Of a DNA stretch of 64,000 nucleotides, positions 23,781-30,763 are shown piece after piece. The DNA lies in assembly GCA_963614215.1 (NCBI GenBank), contig CAVECB010000004.1, positions 27,694 through 91,693 on the forward strand. Direction: 5' to 3'. The translations under genes were made by a program, and so were the position numbers. The DNA is from CAVAWX01 sp963614215. Lineage in GTDB: Bacteria > Actinomycetota > Coriobacteriia > Coriobacteriales > QAMH01. How positions within the stretch are numbered: position 1 is the first letter of the stretch; the number at the start of each line of letters is the position of its first letter. The notes under the pieces are model-generated. The model worked only from the letters and a program-made list of their open reading frames with translations, was not told the origin of the DNA and did no database searches.

Positions 23781-24041
23781 ATGTGCTTCAGGCCACCGTC
23801 TTTTGACGACATGATGAAGAAGTGCGAGAAATGCGGCAGCTTCAACCCGCCCGAGAACACCAAGTGCAAGAAGTGCGGCGCCGACTTGCCTGAGGGCGGC
23901 GGCGACGACGCGGGCACGGGCGCTCCCGCAGCCCCCGGCGCCCCCAAGGCGCCCGGCGCGGCTCCCGCAGCCCCCGGCGCTCCCAAGGCACCCGGCGCGG
24001 CTCCTGCAGCCCCTGGCGCTCCCAAGGCACCCGGCGCCTAG
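23781..24041 (+). CDS. Zinc-ribbon protein with Ala-Pro-Gly repeat tail
   Basis: An 86-residue protein. Residues ~12-33 form a rubredoxin-like or zinc ribbon (C-E-K-C-G-S-F-N and C-K-K-C-G-A-D). The C-terminal half is a tandem repeat of A-A-P-G-A-P-K-A-P-G-A-A-P, encoded by 39-base DNA units. Such Pro/Ala tails act as extended linkers or binding arms, but nothing here shows the partner. ATG 23781 follows AAGGAG at 23768-23773. Its ribbon closely resembles that of the gene at 27169, which suggests shared ancestry and a common role with the molybdenum enzyme. Confidence 0.75.
   Translation: MCFRPPSFDDMMKKCEKCGSFNPPENTKCKKCGADLPEGGGDDAGTGAPAAPGAPKAPGAAPAAPGAPKAPGAAPAAPGAPKAPGA
23928..24038 (+). 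repeat. 39-bp coding tandem repeat (2.8 copies)
   Basis: Units 23928-23966, 23967-24005 and 24006-24038 (partial) differ at only a few third positions. They encode the Ala-Pro-Gly-Lys tail of the zinc-ribbon protein. Copy number may vary between strains. Confidence 0.85.
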
Positions 24042-24315
24042 AGGCTCATAGCTCGGCTCCCCGCGCGACACCGCGCATATATATAGGTGCGTCGCGTGGG
24101 AGATATGCGAGGTTTTACCCGACGAGAGAGGGATGTTGCCGACTTGTCGGCGGCGATGAGGGGATGCGAGAAATGAGAGGCTCGCATCAAAGCCGCCGGC
24201 AAGAAGGCAGGGAAACATCAGGGATTCCCAAGGCGGCATTCTACTCGAATCGGCTAAGACATAGTTCGTTGCACGTGTCCTATATGTTTCGAGAGAGAAA
24301 GGGAGGGGAGATTTC

Positions 24316-26682
24316 ATGATCAACGAATACAACAAAGATCTGTACAAAACTGATGATTGGCGTTGGTACGAAGACGGTTATGAAGTGACCCGAACTTCCG
24401 TCTGGACAGGGCCTGGCTGCCACAACGGCTGCGGTGTCTTGACCTATGTCAAAGACGGCAAACTGGAGAGGGTTGAAGGCGATCCGAACTTCGCCTACAA
24501 CCAGGGCAGACTGTGCTTGCGCTGCCTCAACATGGTCGAGCAGATCTACAACCACGACCGCCTGAAGTGGCCGCTGTTGCTGGACGGGCCGAAGGGCTCC
24601 AACCAGTGGAAGCGCGTCACCTGGGACGAGGCCCTCGACTTCATCGAGGAGGCTTTCGCGGACGTCTGCAAGATCATCAAAGAAGAGTTCGGCGGTATCG
24701 GGCCTGAGGGCGTCGTCGCCCTGTCCGGCACCGGCCGCAACGCCATGTGGCAGGGCGCTATGGTCCTGCGTACGGCGTTCGGTTCCCCGAACATGTCGTT
24801 CGGCTTCCTCTCGGCCGACTCCTGCTACCAGCCGCGCATGACCGCCAACCTGCTGCAGGAAGGCGATTGCTGGATTCTCGACAACGCGCAGCTGCACCCG
24901 GATCGCTACAACAATGAGGAGTGGGTGAAACCCGAGGTCGTCATCGTCTGGGCAAACCAGCCGCTGGCTTCCAACCCTGACGGTTTCGTGGGCCACTGGC
25001 TGATCGACCTCATGCGCATGGGCACCAAGTTCATCGTCGTCGATCCCGCCCTCACCTGGCTGGCCTCCAAGGCCGACATCTGGTTGCAGATCCGTCCTGG
25101 CACCGACTGCGCGCTTGCGCTCGGCTTCCTGAACGTGATCATCAACGAGGATCTCTACGACCACGAGTGGACCGAGACTTGGACCTATGGTTTCGAGTCT
25201 TTGGTCGAGCGCGTCCAGGAGTACCCGACCGACAAGGTCGCCGAGATTTGCTGGTGCGACGAGCAGCTCATCATCGACGCTGCCCGCATGTACGCTGCGG
25301 CCAAGCCCGCCGGCGTCCAGTGGGGTCTTGCCATCGACATGCAGATTTCTGCTATGGAGGCGTCCAACGCCATCGACGACATGGTCGCCATCTGCGGCAA
25401 CCTCGACGTCCCCGGCGGCAACGTGCTCGTTCGCTACGCCTACAACTCTTCTAAGAAGTACGGCGCAGGCCTCGAGTTCATCTCCGAGGAGATGCTCGAC
25501 CGCCGCATCGGCACGAGCCAGTCGCCCATCCACAAGGCCGGCTACACGCCCTTCATCCCGCCCGATCTTTTGGTCGAGGCCATGGAGACCGGCGTGCCCT
25601 ACCGCCCGCAGCTCATCTGGGTCGAGCAGACCAACCCGATCGCCAACATGGCCGGCGACGCGCCTCGTGTCTACAAGGCGTGGAAGAAGGTCAAGTACAC
25701 GGTTGTGGCCGACTACTACCTGACCCCGACCGCCGTGGCGTTCGCCGACTGCGTGCTCCCGATGGCCATGTCTGTCGAGCGCGACTCCTACCGCTCCTGG
25801 TGGCAGCCCCTGCGCACGATCACTGCGTCCGCGGGCCGCTACTACGAGTGCAAGTCTGACGAGGAACTCGTCATGGCTATGGGCAAGCGCTTCAACCCCG
25901 AGTTCTACAACCAGTTCGAGACGACCGAAGACTTCCTCACCTGGATGATCCAAGACGAGGGCAACGGCGTCGACTACACCTTCGAGGAGCTCACTCACAA
26001 GGTTTACGACTGGTGGGATTGGAACGAGACCTACCGCAAGTACGAGAAGGGTCTGCTCCGCGAGGACGGCAACCCCGGCTTTGTCACCGCTACCGGCATG
26101 TTCGAGATCTACTCGCCGCTCTTCGACGTGTGGGGCTTCGATCCTCTGCCGCATCACATGGAGCCCTACGAGTCGCCTTACCGCACTCCCGAGCTCTACA
26201 AGGAGTACCCCTACATCTACACCTCTGGCCACCGTCACATCGGCCTGTTCCACTCCGAGCACCGTCAGCTGCCGCATATGCGCCAGTTCCATCCGACGGC
26301 CATCGCCGACGTCTCTCCCGAGATTGCCGAGGAGCAGGGCATCAAAGAGGGCGATTGGGTGTGGTTCGAGAACCCGCGCGGCAAGTGCAAGCAGGTTGCG
26401 CACATCGCCCCGGGCTTGCTGCCCAACCTCGTCCGTGCGCGTCACGGCTGGTGGTTCCCCGAGGAAGAGGCTGCGGAGCCGCATCTGTACGGCGTGTTCG
26501 ACTCCAACGCCAACAACTTGACCACCATGGGCGTCTACGGGCCCACGCACTACGGTGCTCCGTACAAGTCCACTCTGTGCAAGTGCTACAAGGTCACGGA
26601 AGAAAACGACTGCAGCCCGAGCGCAGAGATCACGACCAAGCCCCTCAAGGGCTACCACTTCACTAGGTTCGAGGGGGTGTGA
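24316..26682 (+). CDS. Molybdopterin oxidoreductase, catalytic subunit (candidate dehydroxylase/transhydroxylase type)
   Basis: A 788-residue DMSO-reductase-family enzyme with the Mo-bis(MGD) domains in order. Cys35, Cys39, Cys67 and Cys70 lie near the N-terminus; the first Cys of the usual C-x2-C-x3-C reads Gly32, so an N-terminal cluster is uncertain. Ser169/Cys170 (A-D-S-C-Y-Q-P) fall where the family's Mo ligand lies. There is no twin-arginine signal, so it is cytoplasmic. An Fe-S subunit gene follows, but no membrane anchor. This pattern resembles pyrogallol transhydroxylase, acetylene hydratase and the soluble catechol dehydroxylases of Gordonibacter. The substrate is inferred, not shown. 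Strongly C-ending codons suggest high expression. ATG 24316 follows GGGAGGGGAG. Confidence 0.85.
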   Translation: MINEYNKDLYKTDDWRWYEDGYEVTRTSVWTGPGCHNGCGVLTYVKDGKLERVEGDPNFAYNQGRLCLRCLNMVEQIYNHDRLKWPLLLDGPKGSNQWKRVTWDEALDFIEEAFADVCKIIKEEFGGIGPEGVVALSGTGRNAMWQGAMVLRTAFGSPNMSFGFLSADSCYQPRMTANLLQEGDCWILDNAQLHPDRYNNEEWVKPEVVIVWANQPLASNPDGFVGHWLIDLMRMGTKFIVVDPALTWLASKADIWLQIRPGTDCALALGFLNVIINEDLYDHEWTETWTYGFESLVERVQEYPTDKVAEICWCDEQLIIDAARMYAAAKPAGVQWGLAIDMQISAMEASNAIDDMVAICGNLDVPGGNVLVRYAYNSSKKYGAGLEFISEEMLDRRIGTSQSPIHKAGYTPFIPPDLLVEAMETGVPYRPQLIWVEQTNPIANMAGDAPRVYKAWKKVKYTVVADYYLTPTAVAFADCVLPMAMSVERDSYRSWWQPLRTITASAGRYYECKSDEELVMAMGKRFNPEFYNQFETTEDFLTWMIQDEGNGVDYTFEELTHKVYDWWDWNETYRKYEKGLLREDGNPGFVTATGMFEIYSPLFDVWGFDPLPHHMEPYESPYRTPELYKEYPYIYTSGHRHIGLFHSEHRQLPHMRQFHPTAIADVSPEIAEEQGIKEGDWVWFENPRGKCKQVAHIAPGLLPNLVRARHGWWFPEEEAAEPHLYGVFDSNANNLTTMGVYGPTHYGAPYKSTLCKCYKVTEENDCSPSAEITTKPLKGYHFTRFEGV

Positions 26683-26684
26683 TT

Positions 26685-27095
26685 ATGCCTACAGCAGAAG
26701 AGATGAACCGCGGTTTCGACGCGATCGAGTACTGGGCGAACTTCAAGGACGCCAACGCCGAGGGCTCCACCCACGGCCTGCTGATCGACTACGAGTACTG
26801 CACCGAGTGCCACTCCTGCGAGGTCGCCTGCCAGATGCACCTTGGCTTGGCGCCCAACGAGTGGGGCATCAAGTGCGCTGAGTACGGCCCGATCAAAAAC
26901 ATCAACGGCAAGTGGGAGTGGACCTATGTGCCCATTCCGACCGACCTGTGCGATGGCTGCGCGGACCGTGTTGAGCAAGGACGTTTGCCGAATTGCGTGC
27001 ACCACTGCCAGTCCGGCGTGATGTTCTTCGGCACCATCGAGGAGCTTGCCAAGAAGGCCTCCGAGAAGAAGAAGATGGTTCTGTTCACGCTCTAG
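26685..27095 (+). CDS. Two-cluster 4Fe-4S subunit of the molybdopterin enzyme
   Basis: A 136-residue electron-transfer subunit. C39-x2-C42-x2-C45-x3-C49 and C89-x2-C92-x11-C104-x3-C108 supply eight ligands for two 4Fe-4S clusters, as in short NrfC/HybA-like beta subunits; Cys64 is extra. It would carry electrons between a cytoplasmic donor and the molybdenum site of the upstream protein. ATG 26685 begins 2 bases after the TGA of the catalytic subunit, and the GAGGGGG binding site lies inside the last codons of that gene, so translation is coupled. It has no signal peptide or membrane helix. Confidence 0.88.
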   Translation: MPTAEEMNRGFDAIEYWANFKDANAEGSTHGLLIDYEYCTECHSCEVACQMHLGLAPNEWGIKCAEYGPIKNINGKWEWTYVPIPTDLCDGCADRVEQGRLPNCVHHCQSGVMFFGTIEELAKKASEKKKMVLFTL

Positions 27096-27116
27096 CGTTT
27101 GGTTTCACCCTTTGAT

Positions 27117-27140
27117 GGCCCGGGCAATCCCGCCCGGGCC
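27117..27140 (+). terminator. Perfect hairpin between the Fe-S subunit and zinc-ribbon genes
   Basis: GGCCCGGGC at 27117-27125 pairs with GCCCGGGCC at 27132-27140 around a six-base loop. No T-run follows (TGAAGGTGAAAG), so it is more likely an mRNA-stabilising or processing hairpin than a full terminator, setting a high level for the enzyme subunits relative to what follows. Confidence 0.55.
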
Positions 27141-27168
27141 TGAAGGTGAAAGAAAAAGGAGGAATAGC

Positions 27169-27378
27169 ATGTCTCAGCAAATGAAGGGCGGTTTCCGTCC
27201 GCCCCCAATCGGCAACATCCTGTGGAAGTGCCCGGAGTGCAACACCTTCAACGCGGCCGATGCGGACACCTGCAAGAAATGTGGCGCGTCCAAGGTCATC
27301 ACCGACGATATCGCTGGTGCGACCTACAAGCCCATTGACGAGTCCGAGCGCAGGAACCAGGACAAGAAGTTCAAGTAG
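27169..27378 (+). CDS. Small zinc-ribbon protein of the molybdenum enzyme operon
   Basis: A 69-residue protein with one ribbon, C-P-E-C-N-T-F-N and C-K-K-C-G-A-S-K, near residues 21-42. The flanks are charged, ending K-K-F-K. AAAAAGGAGGAATAGC precedes ATG 27169. The ribbon resembles that at 23781 and includes the same x-F-N pattern. Placed directly after the enzyme's Fe-S subunit, it may be an accessory factor or a small third subunit, for example for metal or cofactor insertion; this is inference from position. Confidence 0.75.
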   Translation: MSQQMKGGFRPPPIGNILWKCPECNTFNAADADTCKKCGASKVITDDIAGATYKPIDESERRNQDKKFK

Positions 27379-27380
27379 AG

Positions 27381-27467
27381 GAGAGTTTTCTCTCGTCTAG
27401 GAGGGCGGCCGAAGAGATAGACGGGTTTTCAGCGCGTTGTCTTTTCGGCCGTTTCCCGTTTGGGAAA
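27381..27467 (+). promoter_or_regulatory. Three consecutive hairpins before the AAHS transporter
   Basis: GAGAG/CTCTC around a TTTT loop at 27381-27394, then CGGCCGAAGAGA (27406-27417) pairing with TCTTTTCGGCCG (27440-27451), then TTTCCC/GGGAAA (27452-27467). The last is followed by an A-rich rather than T-rich stretch. It looks like a structured leader or weak attenuator between the enzyme genes and the transporter. Confidence 0.45.
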
Positions 27468-27580
27468 AAGAGCAGGCCGCCTCAGGTTGTAGCAGAACCC
27501 AAGACGGCCTTGCGAAAACCATTGTTGCTCTACCCGTTTGAAAGCAAGTGATTTTGCATTTCCTCACTAAGGAGGGGGTT

Positions 27581-29008
27581 ATGGCAGAAGCAAACAACGG
27601 TAAATTTACTATATCCCAGGCAGTCGATTCGCTTGGGGTGAGCAAGTTCACCATATCAATATTTTTCCTAGTCGGCATCGCCATGATGTTCGACGGCTAC
27701 GACTACATGATCATCTCGTACACGAATACGCAGATCATGAACGATTTCTTCCCGCTGGCCAGCTTCGGCGGGGACGTCGCGGCCCAAAACGCGGCGACTG
27801 CCGCGCTGAAGGGCGCTCTGTCGTCGTGGTCGACCATCGGCATCGTCGTCGGGTCGTTTTGCGCAGGGCCTCTGTCTGATCGTCTGGGCCGCAGGAAGGT
27901 CCTTACGGCAGGCACGTTCCTCTATGGCCTGTTCACCATTCCGTGCATCTTTGCGCCGACCTACGAGGCCTTCGCGGTTTTCCGCGTCATCGCCGGCCTG
28001 TTCCTCGGTGTGTGCACGCCCATCGTGACGACGCTGTTCACCGAGTTCACCCCGACCAAGCAGCGCTCGTTTTTCATCACCTTCGGCATGGCGTGGATGA
28101 TCGTCGGCTGGGTTTTGGCCGCCATCATCGGCACCGTCATCGTCCAGGTGACGACCTGGCACGTCTGCTACGCCATCGGCGCGTTCCCCGTTATCTACGC
28201 GTTCATATTCGGGTTCTTCACGCCTGAATCCGCGCACTGGATGTCGGTCAAGGGCAATCCCGAGGGCGCCATCAAGACGCTGGAGCGCATCCAAAAGCGT
28301 GCGGGCAAGCCGATGCCGTTTGACTTGAAGCCCGAAAACATCCTCGTGCCGCCCGTGTCGGAGAAGGCCAGCCCGGCCGAGGTCTGGAAGGGCAAGTACC
28401 TCAAGACCACGATCGCGCTCGTCGTCATCTACTTCGCCGGCAACTTCAGCATCTACGGCGTGAACGCTTGGCTGCCCTCGCTCATGCTCGAGGCTACCGG
28501 CGGCGCCGTCACCGCTTCCTACATGCTGGCAATGGCGCAAAACGCGGCATCTGTCGTCGCGAACTGCACGACCGGCTATGTGTCCGAGGCCATCGGGCGC
28601 CGGCGCAACCTGGCGTTCGGCTACATCTTCGCCACGGCGATGTGCATCATCACGGCCCTTGTGGTCACGCTGCCTGCCGAGACGAGCTTCTGGCCGTACC
28701 TGATTGCCTTCGTGTTCATGGGCTTTGCTCTGAACTACGGCATCACGGCCGCGCAGCCCATGATGTCGGAGTCCTATCCGACCGAGTTCAGGAACTCCGG
28801 CGTGGCGACCATCGTCGCCTTGGGCAAGTCTGCCGGCATCCTGTCCCCGATTGTGCTCGGCGGCCTGAAGGCGGCGGGCTGGGCGTTCACCCCGCTTATC
28901 GCCATCCTGGCCATCCCCATGTTCATTGGCTTTTTGGCCACCTTCCTGCTCCCGAAGGGTGCCAAGGGCATGGACATCGACGACATCGCAAGCGAGAACA
29001 ACGACTAG
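27581..29008 (+). CDS. MFS transporter, aromatic acid:H+ symporter (AAHS) type
   Basis: A 475-residue membrane protein with about twelve helices. Residues ~30-45 (M-M-F-D-G-Y-D-Y-M-I-I) contain the helix 1 Asp motif typical of AAHS transporters such as PcaK. The loop 2-3 signature G-P-L-S-D-R-L-G-R-R-K is present near residue 102. Known AAHS members import hydroxylated benzoates and other aromatic acids. CTAAGGAGGGGGTT precedes ATG 27581. Its position after the molybdenum enzyme suggests import of that enzyme's substrate. A clear terminator follows, closing the unit. Confidence 0.85.
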   Translation: MAEANNGKFTISQAVDSLGVSKFTISIFFLVGIAMMFDGYDYMIISYTNTQIMNDFFPLASFGGDVAAQNAATAALKGALSSWSTIGIVVGSFCAGPLSDRLGRRKVLTAGTFLYGLFTIPCIFAPTYEAFAVFRVIAGLFLGVCTPIVTTLFTEFTPTKQRSFFITFGMAWMIVGWVLAAIIGTVIVQVTTWHVCYAIGAFPVIYAFIFGFFTPESAHWMSVKGNPEGAIKTLERIQKRAGKPMPFDLKPENILVPPVSEKASPAEVWKGKYLKTTIALVVIYFAGNFSIYGVNAWLPSLMLEATGGAVTASYMLAMAQNAASVVANCTTGYVSEAIGRRRNLAFGYIFATAMCIITALVVTLPAETSFWPYLIAFVFMGFALNYGITAAQPMMSESYPTEFRNSGVATIVALGKSAGILSPIVLGGLKAAGWAFTPLIAILAIPMFIGFLATFLLPKGAKGMDIDDIASENND

Positions 29009-29039
29009 CTCGCGTTTTCGCTTCGAGTTTTAAAAGTCG

Positions 29040-29081
29040 CGGGCGTGTGGGGCAGCTCCTCGCACGCCCGTTCTTTTTCTT
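29040..29081 (+). terminator. Intrinsic terminator after the AAHS transporter
   Basis: CGGGCGTG at 29040-29047 pairs with CACGCCCG at 29063-29070, followed by TTCTTTTTCTTG. It ends the transcription unit of the molybdenum enzyme and transporter. Confidence 0.85.
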
Positions 29082-29143
29082 GCGCTGGCAGTTCGCGCAT
29101 GGTGAAATATGGGGCTCTACGAGAGGAAAGGTGCGTTTTCGAC

Positions 29144-29440
29144 ATGGGACTGTTCAACACGAAGCCGGCCGACGTGCCGCAGATGCCGGAAAACCCCATC
29201 GTGTGCCCCTTTTGCGGCAACCGCTCGACCAGCGAGAAGTTTTGCTCGAGCTGCGGGGCGAAGTTCACCCGAGAGGTCTTGCAGGTGGCCTCGCGCGAGA
29301 AAGACGACACGCGCGACGATAGGATAGGGCCGTTTTCCACCAAGACCGCCAAGCGCCTGCTGTGGGTGCTCATCATCGTTTTGGTAGCCCTGTTCATCTT
29401 CTTCACCGAGCGCTTGCGCGACAACCCAATGTTCAACTAG
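29144..29440 (+). CDS. Zinc-ribbon protein with C-terminal membrane helix
   Basis: A 98-residue protein. A ribbon C-P-F-C-G-N and C-S-S-C-G-A-K-F lies near residues 21-42, a charged region follows, and residues ~70-88 form one hydrophobic helix (L-L-W-V-L-I-I-V-L-V-A-L-F-I-F-F). ATG 29144 follows GAGAGGAAAGG at moderate distance. The ribbon would face the cytoplasm. It is the fourth small zinc-ribbon gene of this region and the only one predicted to be membrane-anchored; a docking role is possible but unproven. Confidence 0.72.
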   Translation: MGLFNTKPADVPQMPENPIVCPFCGNRSTSEKFCSSCGAKFTREVLQVASREKDDTRDDRIGPFSTKTAKRLLWVLIIVLVALFIFFTERLRDNPMFN

Positions 29441-29498
29441 CCGGCTGGCATCGCGGCACCTTCGGATGCGGCGTGCGACAAAAGGAGCTCTGAGGAGG

Positions 29499-30629
29499 AT
29501 GGACGGGCAGGTGGCGCGCCTCGGTTTCGGAGGCATGTTCGGGCACGGAAAGACCGTGGACAGGGTGGATCTTGACGAGCTCTCCAGAGCCGTCGATGTG
29601 TTTTTGGACAGCGGTTACAATTTCTTCGACAACGCGTTTGCCTACGATGCTGAAGAGCCTGCACTGGAACGGGTCTTGTTCAGCCGTCGTGCGCGCGAGG
29701 ACTACGAAGTCTCCCAGAAGATCACGCCGTGGAAGATGAACTCACCGGCGCAGATGCGCGAGAATTTCGAGCGCTCGCTTGCATCGACCAGCGTCGGCTA
29801 CTACGACTACCTCATGCTCCACAACGTCTCGACGCAGGGCGCCCGTGCGCAGAAATTCGAGGATATGGACGCCTGGGACTTCGTCTTGGAACAAAAGGAG
29901 CGCGGCCTTGCGGCCAAGGTGGGCTTTTCCTTCCATGACCGTCCGGAGATGCTCGAGTCGTTTATCGAGGCGCATCCGCAGGCCGAGTTCGTCATGCTGC
30001 AGTTGAACTACTACGACTGGGACAGCCAGCTTGTCTGCGCCAAGCGCAACTGCGAGGTGGCGCGCGCGCATGGCCTGCCCATATTCGTCATGAAGCCCTT
30101 CCGGGGCGGCGTCCTCGCGCGGCTGCCCGAAGCGGCGCGCGTCCTTTTGGACGAGGCAAAAGTCTCGCCCGCAGAGCTTGCCTTGGGCTTTTGCGCGTCC
30201 GTGCCCGGCGTCCACACCGTTTTCGCCACTATGAACTCGGCTGTCGAGACCGCAGACGATATCGCGGCGTTCGCGCATTTCCCGAAGCTCTCGCCACAGC
30301 TTCGCGCCGAGCTCGTCGATGAGGTGGTGAAGATTCTCGATGCCGTTGAGCGCATCGAGTGCGTCGATTGCCGCTATTGCGTAGATGTGTGCCCGAAGCG
30401 AATACGGATTCCTTGGATCTTGCAGGCGCTCAACGACCGGGAGGTCTTCGGGCCGGCCTTGGCGCGGCGTTCGTATCTGTGGGAGACGAATTTCGGAGGG
30501 CGCGCGTCCGAGTGTATCTCGTGCGGTCGCTGCCTGGACCAGTGTTCGACGCGTCTGGACATACCCGCGTTGCTTGCGCGCGCCGCCGAGACCTTCGAAG
30601 ACGGGGCGGGGGACTCTCCTAGCTGGTGA
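29499..30629 (+). CDS. Aldo/keto reductase with C-terminal 4Fe-4S domain
   Basis: A 376-residue two-domain protein. The aldo/keto reductase barrel keeps its catalytic residues: Asp and Tyr in F-F-D-N-A-F-A-Y-D, Lys in V-S-Q-K-I-T, His in M-L-H-N-V. Two cluster motifs follow, C-V-D-C-R-Y-C-V-D-V-C-P near residue 286 and C-I-S-C-G-R-C-L-D-Q-C near 340. Such proteins are frequent in anaerobes and probably couple ferredoxin-type electron flow to carbonyl reduction or oxidation. ATG 29499 has AAGGAG 13 bases upstream; ATG 29466 is the alternative. It lies downstream of the terminator, so it belongs to a separate unit with the anchored zinc-ribbon gene. Confidence 0.82.
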   Translation: MDGQVARLGFGGMFGHGKTVDRVDLDELSRAVDVFLDSGYNFFDNAFAYDAEEPALERVLFSRRAREDYEVSQKITPWKMNSPAQMRENFERSLASTSVGYYDYLMLHNVSTQGARAQKFEDMDAWDFVLEQKERGLAAKVGFSFHDRPEMLESFIEAHPQAEFVMLQLNYYDWDSQLVCAKRNCEVARAHGLPIFVMKPFRGGVLARLPEAARVLLDEAKVSPAELALGFCASVPGVHTVFATMNSAVETADDIAAFAHFPKLSPQLRAELVDEVVKILDAVERIECVDCRYCVDVCPKRIRIPWILQALNDREVFGPALARRSYLWETNFGGRASECISCGRCLDQCSTRLDIPALLARAAETFEDGAGDSPSW

Positions 30630-30763
30630 GCGTGGTATTTACCGTGCGATGTGGCGCATGTTGTGCCTGTTCGCGGCGGCGCGCTATTGCGCGGGTGGCT
30701 CACGCGTCTGGGTGAAAGACGCGTGTGGCGTGAGAGCTTGAAGAAGCGTCCGGCATGCTTGTC

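Noticed and set aside
23928..24038. Short regular repeats suggesting a CRISPR array
   Set aside because: The units are contiguous, in frame and encode a protein tail; there are no spacers.
24280..26658. Very long antisense reading frame (about 790 codons) opposite the molybdenum enzyme
   Set aside because: Shadow created by strong C-ending codon bias in the sense gene; its translation is Val/Leu/Arg/His-rich with no domain signal and no ribosome binding site.
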